DNA of 64,000 nt from the NCBI RefSeq assembly GCF_000308475.2, contig NZ_BAFT02000006.1:1-64000 (forward strand), written 5' to 3'. Source of the DNA: Nocardia brasiliensis NBRC 14402 (lineage in GTDB: Bacteria > Actinomycetota > Actinomycetes > Mycobacteriales > Mycobacteriaceae). Position numbers and translations under genes: made by a program. Positions 9,084-17,865 of the stretch are shown piece after piece (within the stretch, counting starts at the first letter, position 1; each line of letters begins with the position of its first letter). The notes beneath the pieces are model-generated. The model was not told the DNA's origin and searched no databases. It was given only the letters and a program-made list of their open reading frames with translations.

Positions 9084-11368
9084 TGCAGGGCCTTCGCCGC
9101 GCCCGGCGGGCGGACCTTCCCCGTGGCGATCAGGGCGTTCCATTCCTGCTGCACTTCTTTCTCCGTGGGGGTCGCGAGGAAGCCCTTCGGCGCGAAGATC
9201 TTCGACGGCTCGTCGGGCGTTTCACTGCTCTCGCCGCCGCCCGCGCGCCAGGCTCGCACGCAGACCAGCACGCCGACGATCGCCACGACCAGCACCAGCA
9301 CCGCGAAGATGATCGACAGGCTGCCCTGGATGAAGCTGTTGCGGACCACCTTTTCCATATCCTCGGCCGTCTTGGCCGGTGCCACAACCTTTCCGGCGTC
9401 GAGTGCCGCGCTGTAGATGCTGTGCTGCTTCCAGTAGCCGATCTTCGGGTCGGCGGAGAAGATCTTCTGCCAGGACGCGGTCATCGTCACGATCAGGTCC
9501 CAGACCAGGGGGATCGCCGGAATCCAGGCCCATTTGATCAGGCCCTTCTTGATCACGATGGTCAGCACGACGGTGAGCGCGATCGCGGCGAGCAACTGGT
9601 TGGAGATGCCGAACAGCGGATACAGCGTGTAGATGCCGCCGAGCGGATCGGTGACACCCATCAGCAGCACCGAACCCCACGCGGCGACCACGATCGCCGA
9701 GCACAGCCACGCGCCGGGCCGCCACGACGGATCCTTGAACTTCTTGGCCGGTCCGCCCAGGTTGCCCAGCGAGTCCGACAGCATGAAGCGCGCGACGCGG
9801 GTGCCCGCGTCGATCGTGGTGAGGATGAACAGCGCCTCGAACATGATCGCGAAGTGGTACCAGAACGCCTTGAGCCCGGTTCCGCCGAGGAAGCGGTGCA
9901 GTACCTCGGACATGCCGACCGCGAGCGTCGGCGCGCCGCCGGTGCGGGACACGATGCTGGTCTCGCCCACGTCCTTGGCCGCCTGCTCCAGCTGACCCGG
10001 GGTGACCGGCGGGCCGCTGAGCCCGAGGCTGTTGGTGTAGGCCGCCGCCTTCTCTGCGGTGCCGCCCGTGACGCCGGCGCCCGCGTTCATCGCGAAGTAG
10101 AGGTGCTGGTCGATGATGCTGGCGGTGATCATCGCCATGACCGCGACGAACGATTCCATCAGCATGCCGCCGTACCCGATCATCCGGGCGTGCGACTGCT
10201 TCTCCAGCAGTTTCGGCGTGGTGCCCGAGGACACCAGCGCGTGGAAGCCGGACAGTGCGCCACAGGCGATGGTGATGAACAGGAACGGGAACAGGCTGCC
10301 CGCGAACGCCGGCCCGTTGCTCGAACTCGCGAACTGGGAGACCGCGGGGGCCTTGAGCACGGGCATGGTGATCAGCACGCCGACGGCCAGCAGGACGATG
10401 GTGCCGATCTTCATGAAGGTGGACAGGTAGTCGCGCGGCGCGAGCAGCAGCCACACCGGTAGCACCGAGGCGATGAAGCCGTAGGCGATGAGGAACCAGG
10501 CGATGGTGGTGCCCGACAGCGTGAACCAGTCCTGGCCCCAGCTGGATTCGGCGACCCAGTTACCCGAGATGATCGCGAGCATGAGCAGCGCGAAACCGAT
10601 CAGGGAGACCTCGCCGACCTTGCCGGGGCGCAGGTAGCGCAGGTAGACGCCCATGAACAGGGCGATCGGGATGGTCATCGCGATGGAGAACACGCCCCAT
10701 GGGCTGCCGCCCTGCAGCACGCCGTCCTTGCCCGGGGTCGCGGCCAGCGCGTTCACCACGACGATGCCGAGCACCGCGAGCAGGATCATCATGATCACCA
10801 GCACGGCGACGATGGCGGCGATACCGCCGACCACGCCGAGCTCGTCACGCGCCATCTGCCCGAGGCTGCGGCCGCGGCGGCGGGTCGAGGCCCACAGCAC
10901 CAGGTAGTCCTGCACCGCACCGGCGAACACGACACCGAACACGATCCAGAGCGTGCCGGGCAGGTAGCCCATCTGCGCGGCCAGGACCGGACCGACCAGG
11001 GGACCCGCGCCCGCGATGGCGGCGAAGTGGTGCCCGAAGAGCACCCGCCGGTCCATCGGCATGTAGTCCTTGCCGTTCTCCAGGATCTCGGCGGGCGTGG
11101 CCTGATCGTCGCGCGGCTTGGTGATCCGGTGTTCGATCAGCCTGGAGTACAGCTGGTAGGCGAGCACATAGGTACAGACCGCCGCGACCACGATCCACAC
11201 CGCGTTGACCGACTCGCCCCTGGCGATGGCCAAGACGGCCCAGGCGATCGCGCCCACCACGGCGATCACCGCGAAAATGGCCTTTTTGGTGGGGGTGATA
11301 GGCGAACGGTCCACGACACCCACGGGAGGGAGGTCGGGATCAGTCCGGAGGTATTCGATGGTCGCCAT
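9080..11368 (-). CDS. cstA: carbon starvation protein CstA, peptide/pyruvate transporter family
   Basis: The product is 762 residues with about 16-18 hydrophobic segments. It carries the CstA hallmark block near residues 95-140 (DRRVLFGHHFAAIAGAGPLVG) and the conserved VQDYLVLWASTRRRGRSLG segment. Family members import peptides or pyruvate during carbon limitation. The ATG at 11368 follows a GGGAGAG ribosome-binding site. The C-terminus is hydrophilic. The YbdD-like partner overlaps its stop codon, the usual arrangement. A perfect palindrome about 40 bases upstream is a candidate operator. The substrate cannot be read from sequence. Confidence 0.94.
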   Translation of the reverse strand: MATIEYLRTDPDLPPVGVVDRSPITPTKKAIFAVIAVVGAIAWAVLAIARGESVNAVWIVVAAVCTYVLAYQLYSRLIEHRITKPRDDQATPAEILENGKDYMPMDRRVLFGHHFAAIAGAGPLVGPVLAAQMGYLPGTLWIVFGVVFAGAVQDYLVLWASTRRRGRSLGQMARDELGVVGGIAAIVAVLVIMMILLAVLGIVVVNALAATPGKDGVLQGGSPWGVFSIAMTIPIALFMGVYLRYLRPGKVGEVSLIGFALLMLAIISGNWVAESSWGQDWFTLSGTTIAWFLIAYGFIASVLPVWLLLAPRDYLSTFMKIGTIVLLAVGVLITMPVLKAPAVSQFASSSNGPAFAGSLFPFLFITIACGALSGFHALVSSGTTPKLLEKQSHARMIGYGGMLMESFVAVMAMITASIIDQHLYFAMNAGAGVTGGTAEKAAAYTNSLGLSGPPVTPGQLEQAAKDVGETSIVSRTGGAPTLAVGMSEVLHRFLGGTGLKAFWYHFAIMFEALFILTTIDAGTRVARFMLSDSLGNLGGPAKKFKDPSWRPGAWLCSAIVVAAWGSVLLMGVTDPLGGIYTLYPLFGISNQLLAAIALTVVLTIVIKKGLIKWAWIPAIPLVWDLIVTMTASWQKIFSADPKIGYWKQHSIYSAALDAGKVVAPAKTAEDMEKVVRNSFIQGSLSIIFAVLVLVVAIVGVLVCVRAWRAGGGESSETPDEPSKIFAPKGFLATPTEKEVQQEWNALIATGKVRPPGAAKALH

Positions 11369-11408
11369 GCGAACTACTCTCCCGTGAGATCGAGCTTGAC
11401 TTGCTGAA

Positions 11409-11421
11409 ACGTTGACAACGT
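11409..11421. promoter_or_regulatory. perfect palindrome upstream of cstA
   Basis: ACGTTGACAACGT is a perfect 6-bp inverted repeat around one central base, 40 bases before the cstA start. TTGACAACGT-type dyads resemble binding sites of LacI-family repressors in actinobacteria (family knowledge). No LacI gene lies nearby. The neighbouring sugar-permease remnant would fit a once-shared LacI-regulated locus. Confidence 0.4.
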
Positions 11422-11676
11422 AGCTGAACTGAAGCGCGCTCGAGCCGGACTTAGGGAAGTCTGAACATTCGCTGCATTTCGTTCTCGGCGCGGCGACTCG
11501 CCCTGTGTCTTCCTACGAGTCGCGGCGCGCGGCGGGTACGGGTGGCCCACGTGACGCTGTGCTCCGGGGGCCTGGGTCGAGGTCGCCGGTTGTTCGCCGG
11601 TTCGGCTGGGCGTGTTCCCTCGCCCGGCGATGTTGCCATCCGTATGCTGCCATGCCGGGTCGGGCATTCGTTGGTC

Positions 11677-11832
11677 GGACCCACCGTGGAGGAGGCGGCG
11701 ATCCTCGACGGCTGCACCCCGTGGCAGGTCTACCGGCGGGTGTTGCTGCCGCACACCCGTCCCGCGCTGATGGTGCTCACCTGGATCACCGTGTGGAACG
11801 ACTTCCGGTGGCCGCCGGTGATGATCCAGCGG
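11677..11832 (+). pseudogene. remnant of a MalG-type sugar ABC transporter permease
   Basis: About 52 codons on the plus strand encode a recognisable permease fragment. The EAA loop is present (VEEAAILDGCTPWQVYRRV, then LLPHTRPAL), followed by a membrane-like stretch and WNDFRWPPVM, the usual end region of MalG/UgpE-type permeases. Everything before it is unrelated sequence, and the frame degenerates soon after, reading on to 11904. Permeases of this class are about 280 residues, so over 80 percent is missing. No ATPase or binding protein is nearby. It is a gene relic, and the 520-base gap between cstA and the VOC gene holds nothing else coding that I can see. Confidence 0.65.
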
Positions 11833-11834
11833 CA

Positions 11835-11866
11835 AACGGCCCGGACCCCGCGGTCGCCGGGCCGTT
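11835..11866. terminator. hairpin between permease remnant and VOC gene
   Basis: AACGGCCCGG pairs perfectly with CCGGGCCGTT across a 12-base loop. It sits just after the permease remnant and 22 bases beyond the stop of the convergent VOC gene, so it can terminate from either side. Confidence 0.6.
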
Positions 11867-11888
11867 CGAGACAGCTAGGGCAGCAAGG

Positions 11889-12311
11889 CTATTCGCCCCA
11901 GTAGGTGCCGAAACTCCACAGGTTGCCCTCGGGGTCGCGGACCACGAAGCCGCGCGAGCCGTAACTCTCGTCCTGCAGGCCGCGGATCACCTCGGCGCCG
12001 GCGGCCGAGGCGCGCTCGAACAGCGCGTCGGGGTCTTCGCAGACCAGATAGACCGAGTCGTTGCCGGGCAGGCGCTTGCCGAAAACACCCGCGTCCTTGC
12101 ACGAGCTGCCGAACATGATGCCGCCGCCCAGCGGCCAGCGCATTTCCGCGTGCTCGATCACCGAGGGGTCGTCTTCGCGGGCGTACATCGCGGTCTGCAC
12201 GAAGCCGAACGCCTCGGCGAGAAACGTGGCCATGGCTCGGCTGTCCCGGAAGGTCATGGTGGGCCAGACCGCGGTGCGGGTGGTGATATCGGTATTCGCT
12301 GGATTCGTCAT
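11889..12311 (-). CDS. VOC (glyoxalase/bleomycin-resistance fold) family protein
   Basis: The product is 140 residues with the paired beta-alpha-beta-beta-beta modules of the vicinal oxygen chelate fold. Recognisable segments are PTMTFRDSRAMATFLAEAFGF at the start, a central VYLVCEDPDALFERASAAG, and the closing VVRDPEGNLWSFGTYWGE. Such proteins can be metal-dependent enzymes or ligand sequesterers; the substrate is unknown. The gene starts 10 bases after the stop of the AraC regulator gene and is almost certainly cotranscribed with it. YycE- or PhnB-like alternatives within the same fold cannot be separated by eye. Confidence 0.85.
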   Translation of the reverse strand: MTNPANTDITTRTAVWPTMTFRDSRAMATFLAEAFGFVQTAMYAREDDPSVIEHAEMRWPLGGGIMFGSSCKDAGVFGKRLPGNDSVYLVCEDPDALFERASAAGAEVIRGLQDESYGSRGFVVRDPEGNLWSFGTYWGE

Positions 12312-12321
12312 GCGTCCAGCC

Positions 12322-13158
12322 TCACTCGGCCGACCCCGCCCCGTCTTGGACGGATGGAACCTCCTCGGCCAGCCAGATCGTCGGGCTGGCGCCCGCGAGT
12401 TCGGCGAAGTCGCGATTCAGATGCGCCTGGTCGTAGTAGCCGCACGCGGCCGCCACCTGGGCGATGGAGATATGGGAAGGGGTGCGCTGCAGCATCCGCC
12501 GGGCCCGCTCGAAGCGGGCGATCCGGGCCGCCAGCTTGGGGCTCAGCCCGAACTCGGCGCCGAAGCGGCGCGCCAAATGCTGTCTGCTCCAGCCGATCTC
12601 GTCCGCCAGCGCGCCGACGGCGAGCGCGCCGCCGGACCCGACCACCGTGCGCCACGCCCACGTCAGTTCCGGCCCGACCAGTCGTTCGGGCTGCGCGATC
12701 CGGCCCAGGATCCGGTCGCAGGTCGCGAAGCGCGCGGCCCAGGTGGCCGGGCCCTGCAACCGCTCCCACAGCTCGGTGCCGACCGGCCCCACGACATCCG
12801 CCAACTCGACCGAGACATCCCAGAGCGCCGCCGCGGGCGTCCCGAACAGTGCCCGGCTGCCCAGCGGGGTCAGCGCGACCGCGACGCCCTCCTGGTGACC
12901 GGTATGCGAGATGAGCGCGGAACTGGCCTGCAGTCCGCCCAACGAACACCGGTAGTCCTGGGGCGACTGCCGCGGATCGGTCTGCGCGACAACGTCGATG
13001 GTCGGTCCGATGCTGACGATGAACGTCATGTGCGCGGACGGCAGGCCACGGTGCAGGCCCGCCGGATACCCCACCATCCGGTAGCCCACGTAGTGGTCGA
13101 TGAACCGCGCGAGCACCGGCGCCGGTCGCGCCGTCACCATCTCGGTGCTCGGCTCCAT
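12322..13158 (-). CDS. AraC-family transcriptional regulator
   Basis: The product is 278 residues. The C-terminal 100 residues form an AraC double helix-turn-helix: GALADEIGWSRQHLARRF, then ISIAQVAAACGYYDQAHLNRDF, a well-conserved family signature. The N-terminal 150 residues are a ligand or sensing domain with no clear match. The ATG at 13158 is used because the upstream part of the frame overlaps the divergent oxidoreductase promoter. The gene is the first of a pair with the VOC gene 10 bases downstream, a common setup in which the regulator controls its own operon. Confidence 0.88.
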   Translation of the reverse strand: MEPSTEMVTARPAPVLARFIDHYVGYRMVGYPAGLHRGLPSAHMTFIVSIGPTIDVVAQTDPRQSPQDYRCSLGGLQASSALISHTGHQEGVAVALTPLGSRALFGTPAAALWDVSVELADVVGPVGTELWERLQGPATWAARFATCDRILGRIAQPERLVGPELTWAWRTVVGSGGALAVGALADEIGWSRQHLARRFGAEFGLSPKLAARIARFERARRMLQRTPSHISIAQVAAACGYYDQAHLNRDFAELAGASPTIWLAEEVPSVQDGAGSAE

Positions 13159-13309
13159 GCAGGTCACGCTACGCCTCGCGGGCCGCGGTGCAAGGTGGCC
13201 CGGCGCTTCACCAGCACTGCCGCCCGCCGGTGAGATGTCGCACTCGGGGGTGTGGTTCGACGGCGATCTGCGGTTACCGTGGCCACTTCTGATGAGTTGT
13301 GGAGGTGTG

Positions 13310-14233
13310 ATGCGTCGGGTCCAGTACGAGCGCAGCGGTGGTCCGGAAGTGCTCGAGGTCGTGGCGGTCGAGGTGCCGACGCCGGGTCCTGGCGAATTGC
13401 TGGTGCGGGTCGAAGCGATCGGCGTGACCTTGCCGGTGGTGCGGAAGGTGCGCGAACAGCGCGAGCCGATCGCGCTCGGCGGCGAGATCGCCGGTGAGGT
13501 GGTTGCCGTCGGTGAAGGGGTCACGGGTTACCAACCCGGCTATCGGGTGACCGGGCTGGTGTTCGGGCACGGCTACGCCGACTACGCCCTGCTCTCTGCG
13601 GCGATGGCCTCGCCCATCCCCGACGGCGGGTCCGCCGTCGACGCGGTCGCGCTGGTGCGCAGCGGTCTGGTCGCGCTGGGTGCGCTCGACGCGGCGCAGC
13701 CCAAGGATGGTGAATCGGCGCTGATCACGGCGGCAGCCAGCGGCGTCGGCCATCTCGCCGTGCAGCTGGCCCGGCTGCGTGGGGCCGCGCGCGTCGTCGG
13801 TGCGGTCTCCGATCTCGCCAAGGCCGAGTTCGTGCGCGATCTCGGGGCCGACGAAGTCGTCGAATACGGCCAGGAATCGTGGGGCGCGCCCGTCGACTAC
13901 GCGCTCGACGCGGTCGGCGGCGAGCTGCTCGGACCGGCCATCGCGGCCGTCGCGCCCGGCGGACGGCTGGTCGCCTACAGCTCCGGCGGCGGCACCATCC
14001 AGGCCTACGACCTGCTCGTCGGGGCCAAATCGGTGATCGGCTTCCAGGTGGCGCGGATCGCGCAGGGACAGCCCGACCTGTTCGACCACTGGCGGCAGGA
14101 ACTGTGGCAGTTCCTCGCTTCTGGTCTGCTGCGGCCCGTCGTGCACGCGGAGTTCGCGCTCGACGACGCTGTCGCGGCGCATCGGGTGATCGAGGGGCGT
14201 GCCAACCTCGGCAAGGTTGTGCTGGTGCCCTGA
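13310..14233 (+). CDS. zinc-independent quinone oxidoreductase (MDR superfamily)
   Basis: The product is 307 residues. It has a GroES-like N-terminal domain and a Rossmann domain with the NAD(P)H-binding segment ALITAAASGVGHLAVQLAR. The structural and catalytic zinc cysteines of true alcohol dehydrogenases are absent, which fits quinone oxidoreductase-type NADPH reductases. The frame stays open upstream, but the ATG at 13310 has a strong GGAGGTG site at 13301-13307. Its promoter is shared with the divergent AraC gene across about 150 bases, so AraC control is possible. The substrate is unknown. Confidence 0.88.
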   Translation: MRRVQYERSGGPEVLEVVAVEVPTPGPGELLVRVEAIGVTLPVVRKVREQREPIALGGEIAGEVVAVGEGVTGYQPGYRVTGLVFGHGYADYALLSAAMASPIPDGGSAVDAVALVRSGLVALGALDAAQPKDGESALITAAASGVGHLAVQLARLRGAARVVGAVSDLAKAEFVRDLGADEVVEYGQESWGAPVDYALDAVGGELLGPAIAAVAPGGRLVAYSSGGGTIQAYDLLVGAKSVIGFQVARIAQGQPDLFDHWRQELWQFLASGLLRPVVHAEFALDDAVAAHRVIEGRANLGKVVLVP

Positions 14234-14248
14234 TCGCATGCCGGCTTT

Positions 14249-14282
14249 CCGCACCCGGCAGTGTTTGACTGTTCGGGTGCGG
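14249..14282. terminator. hairpin after the oxidoreductase gene
   Basis: CCGCACCCG at 14249-14257 pairs with CGGGTGCGG at 14274-14282, 15 bases after the stop codon at 14233. Weak A/T tails flank both arms. Confidence 0.6.
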
Positions 14283-14330
14283 GAAACCGTGGGGGTGGCG
14301 GCCGGTGCAGGTAGAAGTGCGTCTGCCGCG

Positions 14331-14346
14331 TAGACTTCCGTTCTCG
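14331..14346 (+). promoter_or_regulatory. candidate -10 element of ychF
   Basis: TAGACT at 14331-14336 fits the actinobacterial -10 consensus TANNNT and ends nine bases before the GTG start of ychF. There is no ribosome-binding site between them, so the mRNA is probably leaderless or nearly so. Confidence 0.5.
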
Positions 14347-15425
14347 TGAGTCTCACCCTCGGAATCGTCGGCCTGCCCAACGTCGGAAAGTCGACGCTTT
14401 TCAACGCGCTGACCAAGAACGACGTGCTCGCCGCGAACTATCCGTTCGCGACCATCGAGCCGAACGTCGGCGTCGTGCCGCTGCCGGATCCGCGGTTGAA
14501 CAAGCTCGCCGAGATCTTCGGTTCCGAGCGGATCGTGCCCGCCGTCGTGTCGTTCGTCGATATCGCGGGCATCGTGAAGGGCGCCTCCGAGGGCGCCGGG
14601 CTCGGCAACAAGTTCCTCGCCAACATCCGTGAGGCCGACGCCATCTGCCAGGTCGTGCGGGTGTTCGCCGACGACGACGTGGTGCACGTGGACGGCCGGG
14701 TCGATCCCGCCGCCGATATCGAGGTGATCGAGACCGAGCTCATCCTCGCCGATCTGCAGACCTTGGAGAAGGCGGTCCCGCGCTTCGAGAAGGAAGCGAA
14801 GATCAAGAAGGATCGCAAGCCGATCGCCGATGCCGCCAAGGCCGCGCAGGAGATCCTGAACGAGGGCACCACCCTGTTCGCCGCGGGCAACAAGGTGGAT
14901 ACCGAACTGCTCAAAGAACTTTCGCTGCTCACCACCAAGCCTTTCCTCTACGTCTTCAACGCCGACGAGTCGGTGCTGACCGACGAGGCGAAGGTCGCCG
15001 AGCTGAAAGCCGCTGTCGCACCGGCGGATGCGGTCTTCCTCGACGCCAAGGTGGAAGCCGAACTGCTCGAGCTGGACGACGAGTCCGCCCTCGAACTCCT
15101 CGAATCCATCGGCCAGACCGAACCCGGCCTGCACGCCCTGGCCCGCGCCGGTTTCCACACCCTCGGCCTGCAGACCTACCTCACCGCCGGCCCGAAAGAG
15201 GCCCGCGCCTGGACCATCCACCAGGGCGACACCGCCCCCAAGGCCGCAGGCGTCATCCACACCGACTTCGAGCGCGGCTTCATCAAAGCCGAAGTAGTCG
15301 CCTACACCGACCTCATCGAAGCCGGCTCCATGCCCGCCGCCAAATCCGCCGGCAAGGTCCGCATGGAAGGTAAGGACTACATCATGCACGACGGCGACGT
15401 AGTCGAATTCCGCTTCAACGTTTGA
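14346..15425 (+). CDS. ychF: redox-regulated Obg-family ATPase/GTPase YchF
   Basis: The product is 359 residues. The P-loop GLPNVGKST is at residues 9-17, followed by a switch region (NYPFATIEPNVG), a coiled-coil arm, and a C-terminal TGS domain of about 80 residues ending DYIMHDGDVVEFRFNV. YchF/OLA1 binds ATP in preference to GTP, associates with ribosomes and modulates the oxidative stress response. The GTG start yields the invariant N-terminus LTLGIVGLPNVGKS. In M. tuberculosis this gene adjoins the DUF6542 gene (from memory), whereas here about 13 kb separates them. Confidence 0.97.
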   Translation: MSLTLGIVGLPNVGKSTLFNALTKNDVLAANYPFATIEPNVGVVPLPDPRLNKLAEIFGSERIVPAVVSFVDIAGIVKGASEGAGLGNKFLANIREADAICQVVRVFADDDVVHVDGRVDPAADIEVIETELILADLQTLEKAVPRFEKEAKIKKDRKPIADAAKAAQEILNEGTTLFAAGNKVDTELLKELSLLTTKPFLYVFNADESVLTDEAKVAELKAAVAPADAVFLDAKVEAELLELDDESALELLESIGQTEPGLHALARAGFHTLGLQTYLTAGPKEARAWTIHQGDTAPKAAGVIHTDFERGFIKAEVVAYTDLIEAGSMPAAKSAGKVRMEGKDYIMHDGDVVEFRFNV

Positions 15426-15459
15426 TCTTTCGCCACGGGCCCGGCTGGGGGCAAGGGGT

Positions 15460-15777
15460 CTAGGCTTGGATTACCTCTACTTTGACGAGGGCGTTGAAGG
15501 AGTCGCAGCTGGCCCAGGATTGGTTTTGGCCGTATTGGATGGGGCCGTATTTCCAGTAGGTGAAGGGGACGGGCCAGGCTACGCAGGTGAGTTTGACCTG
15601 GTGCCAGGTGGGGAGTTCGCAGTTGGCCATGCCGCCGGTGTTGAAGATGTTGTAGACGTGGCAGTTGGCTTCCCAGACCGGTACGTCGGCCTGGGCCATG
15701 CCGCCACCGGCGAACACTGTGGCCGCGGTGGCGGTGGCAACGACGGCCCCGGCCGCAAGGCGCTTCGCAGTTAACAT
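15460..15777 (-). CDS. small secreted four-cysteine protein, unknown function
   Basis: The product is 105 residues. A clear Sec signal peptide (basic MLTAKR, hydrophobic core, cleavage near GMAQA-DVP at about residue 31) leaves a mature protein of about 74 residues. The mature part has four cysteines and is rich in Trp, Tyr and Asn, which suggests a compact disulfide-bonded exported protein. The ATG at 15777 has an AGGAGG site with ideal spacing. I recognise no family. It stands alone, facing ychF tail to tail, with 188 bases to the DinB gene upstream. Confidence 0.8.
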   Translation of the reverse strand: MLTAKRLAAGAVVATATAATVFAGGGMAQADVPVWEANCHVYNIFNTGGMANCELPTWHQVKLTCVAWPVPFTYWKYGPIQYGQNQSWASCDSFNALVKVEVIQA

Positions 15778-15965
15778 CTCGAACCTCCTGAATCGATGTT
15801 GTGTGGATCACATCGCAGGCGGCTGTCGTTTGTTACTCATCGGGCTTTGACGTGCTCAAACAAGGATGGGCGGCTTAGCGTGGGCGTGTCACGCTCGCCT
15901 GGATCAAACGATTCGGCTGCTACGGGACCGGGTAGCGGCTATCCCGTAGCGAAGGTGGGGCCTCG

Positions 15966-16478
15966 CTATTCCCCCGTCTGTCCGTCGATGGCTTCGCGGA
16001 GCAGGTCGGCGTGCCCGTTGTGGCGGGCGTATTCCTCGATCATGTGGAGGAGGATCCAGCGCAGGGAATAGGTTTCGCCGTTCGAGGGGCGGGTGGCGGT
16101 GGTGTCGAGGGCCGGGGCGGCGGCGACGATTTCGCGGGAGCGGTCACATTCGTTGCGCCACAACTGGATCGAGGCGATCGGGTCGGCGTCCTCGACGTGG
16201 AAGTCGGTGTCTTCGGCGGGATCGGTGGCCCAGTAGAGCGGGGGTGCCTCCGTACCTGCGTAGACCCGGGTGAACCAGGTGCGTTCCACCTCGGTCAGGT
16301 GACGGACCAGGCCGAGCAGGGACAGGGCGGACGGCGGCACCGCCCGCCGCCGCAACTGTTCGGCGGTGAGCCCGGCACACTTCCAGTCCAAGGTGTCTCG
16401 CTGGAATTGGAGAAAGCCGACGAGCATCTCGTACTCGCCGGCCACCAGAGGTGCTTCGCTGCGCTGACCGGACTCCAT
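15966..16478 (-). CDS. DinB-like (DUF664) four-helix protein
   Basis: The product is 170 residues. The pattern is that of the DinB/DUF664 four-helix bundle: LLGLVRHLTEVERTWF near residue 55 and WILLHMIEEYARHNGHAD near residue 145. The spaced histidines are the likely divalent-metal ligands. Members include mycothiol- or bacillithiol-linked transferases, but most are uncharacterised. The ATG at 16478 was chosen over upstream in-frame options because they lie in the divergent promoter. The gene is divergent from the serine hydrolase lipoprotein across about 157 bases. Confidence 0.83.
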   Translation of the reverse strand: MESGQRSEAPLVAGEYEMLVGFLQFQRDTLDWKCAGLTAEQLRRRAVPPSALSLLGLVRHLTEVERTWFTRVYAGTEAPPLYWATDPAEDTDFHVEDADPIASIQLWRNECDRSREIVAAAPALDTTATRPSNGETYSLRWILLHMIEEYARHNGHADLLREAIDGQTGE

Positions 16479-16635
16479 GCCGTCATCATGCCGGGCGGGT
16501 CGGACACCGGCAGCGGAAGGCGATCGGCACTGGCGGAAAGCCGGATGGCCGCTGACCGGGGTGGGGTCAGCACTACCGGAAAGAAGGGTGTTCGCTGGAT
16601 GGGAGGGGGACAACGCGGCTCGTAGCGTGATCGTG

Positions 16636-17829
16636 GTGTGGGAAGCGAATGGGTTGCGTAACAGGGTTTGTTGTCGATTGGCCGCCGCCGTGGCGGCGGC
16701 GGGAGTGCTGGTAGCGGGGTGTAGTTCTGCGGAAAGTGACAGCGGTGCAACAGCATTCGGCGCGACCGGACAGGCGCAGGTCGTAGAGGGCTTGAATCGC
16801 CTGATTTCCGACGATCACCTGCCCGGCGCACAGGTGGTGGTGAGCGAGCGGGGGCAGGTGTGGACGGCGCACGCGGGGTTTGGGGATATCGAGCGCGGCA
16901 CACCGATCACGGACGACGCGCGCATCCGGATCGGCAGCAACACCAAGCCGTTCGTAGCCACGGTCATGCTGCAACTGGTGGCCGAGGGCAAGGCCGAGCT
17001 GGACGCGCCGGTGGAGCGTTACCTCCCAGGGCTGGTGCACGGTCCGGGGATCGACGGCAATCGGATCACCATGCGAAATCTGTTGCAGCACACCAGCGGG
17101 CTACCGGAGTACGCGGCGGAGTTCGGGGCGACGCCGAAACCGGGACAGGTCGACACGCATGCCGAACACGTGCGGTGGGGGATCACCGACATCCACGAGG
17201 TGGTGCGCAATGTCTTGACTGTGCCCGCGGACTTCGAGCCGGGTGCGCGATGGGCCTACTCCAACACCAACTACGCCATCGTCGGCATGGTGATCGAGAA
17301 ATTGACCGGCGGCTCGCTGGGCGAGGAGATCACGCGCCGCGTCATCGAACCGCTCGGGTTGCGCGACACCTACTATCCGGACGCCGCGGAGACCGACATC
17401 CGCGGGCCGCATCCGGTGGGCTACGCCGTGTTCGGCGGGGACCGGGTCGACTACACGCGACAGAACGTGTCGGTGGCCGGCGCGGCAGGCGCGATGGTGT
17501 CGACCGGCGCGGACCTCAACCGGTTCTTCACCGCGCTGATGAACGGTGAACTGGTGCCGCCCGCTCAGCTGGCGGAGATGAAACGGACTGTGCCATTGGA
17601 GGTCTCGGGGCCGCCCGCAGGTTACGGACTCGGCCTCATGCAACGCCGGCTGCCGTGCGGCAAGGACAGCTGGGGGCACGGCGGTGATATCGACGGGTTC
17701 GAAACCCGCGGTGGTGTCACCGAAGACGGACGGGCGGTGACCGTGAGCATCAACCAGGTGCCCGAATCCGCCCAGCCTGCAGCCGATGTCATGAAGGTCG
17801 TCGACGCGGCACTCTGCGCCACGAGCTGA
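16636..17829 (+). CDS. beta-lactamase-fold serine hydrolase lipoprotein (class C/DD-peptidase family)
   Basis: The product is 397 residues. The signal peptide ends in the lipobox LVAGC (Cys near residue 28), so the protein is probably anchored outside the membrane. Active-site motifs are the SxxK nucleophile SNTK at Ser101-Lys104, YSN in AYSNTNYAIVG and HGG in WGHGGDIDGF, as in the Pfam beta-lactamase family that includes D-alanyl-D-alanine carboxypeptidases and esterases. The start is GTG 16636 or 16633; the longer open frame begins before the signal peptide and overlaps DinB promoter sequence. Substrate not assignable from sequence. Confidence 0.87.
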   Translation: MWEANGLRNRVCCRLAAAVAAAGVLVAGCSSAESDSGATAFGATGQAQVVEGLNRLISDDHLPGAQVVVSERGQVWTAHAGFGDIERGTPITDDARIRIGSNTKPFVATVMLQLVAEGKAELDAPVERYLPGLVHGPGIDGNRITMRNLLQHTSGLPEYAAEFGATPKPGQVDTHAEHVRWGITDIHEVVRNVLTVPADFEPGARWAYSNTNYAIVGMVIEKLTGGSLGEEITRRVIEPLGLRDTYYPDAAETDIRGPHPVGYAVFGGDRVDYTRQNVSVAGAAGAMVSTGADLNRFFTALMNGELVPPAQLAEMKRTVPLEVSGPPAGYGLGLMQRRLPCGKDSWGHGGDIDGFETRGGVTEDGRAVTVSINQVPESAQPAADVMKVVDAALCATS

Positions 17830-17865
17830 ACCGGCTACGGTTGTCGGCAGAACCGGCGTGCGAAG

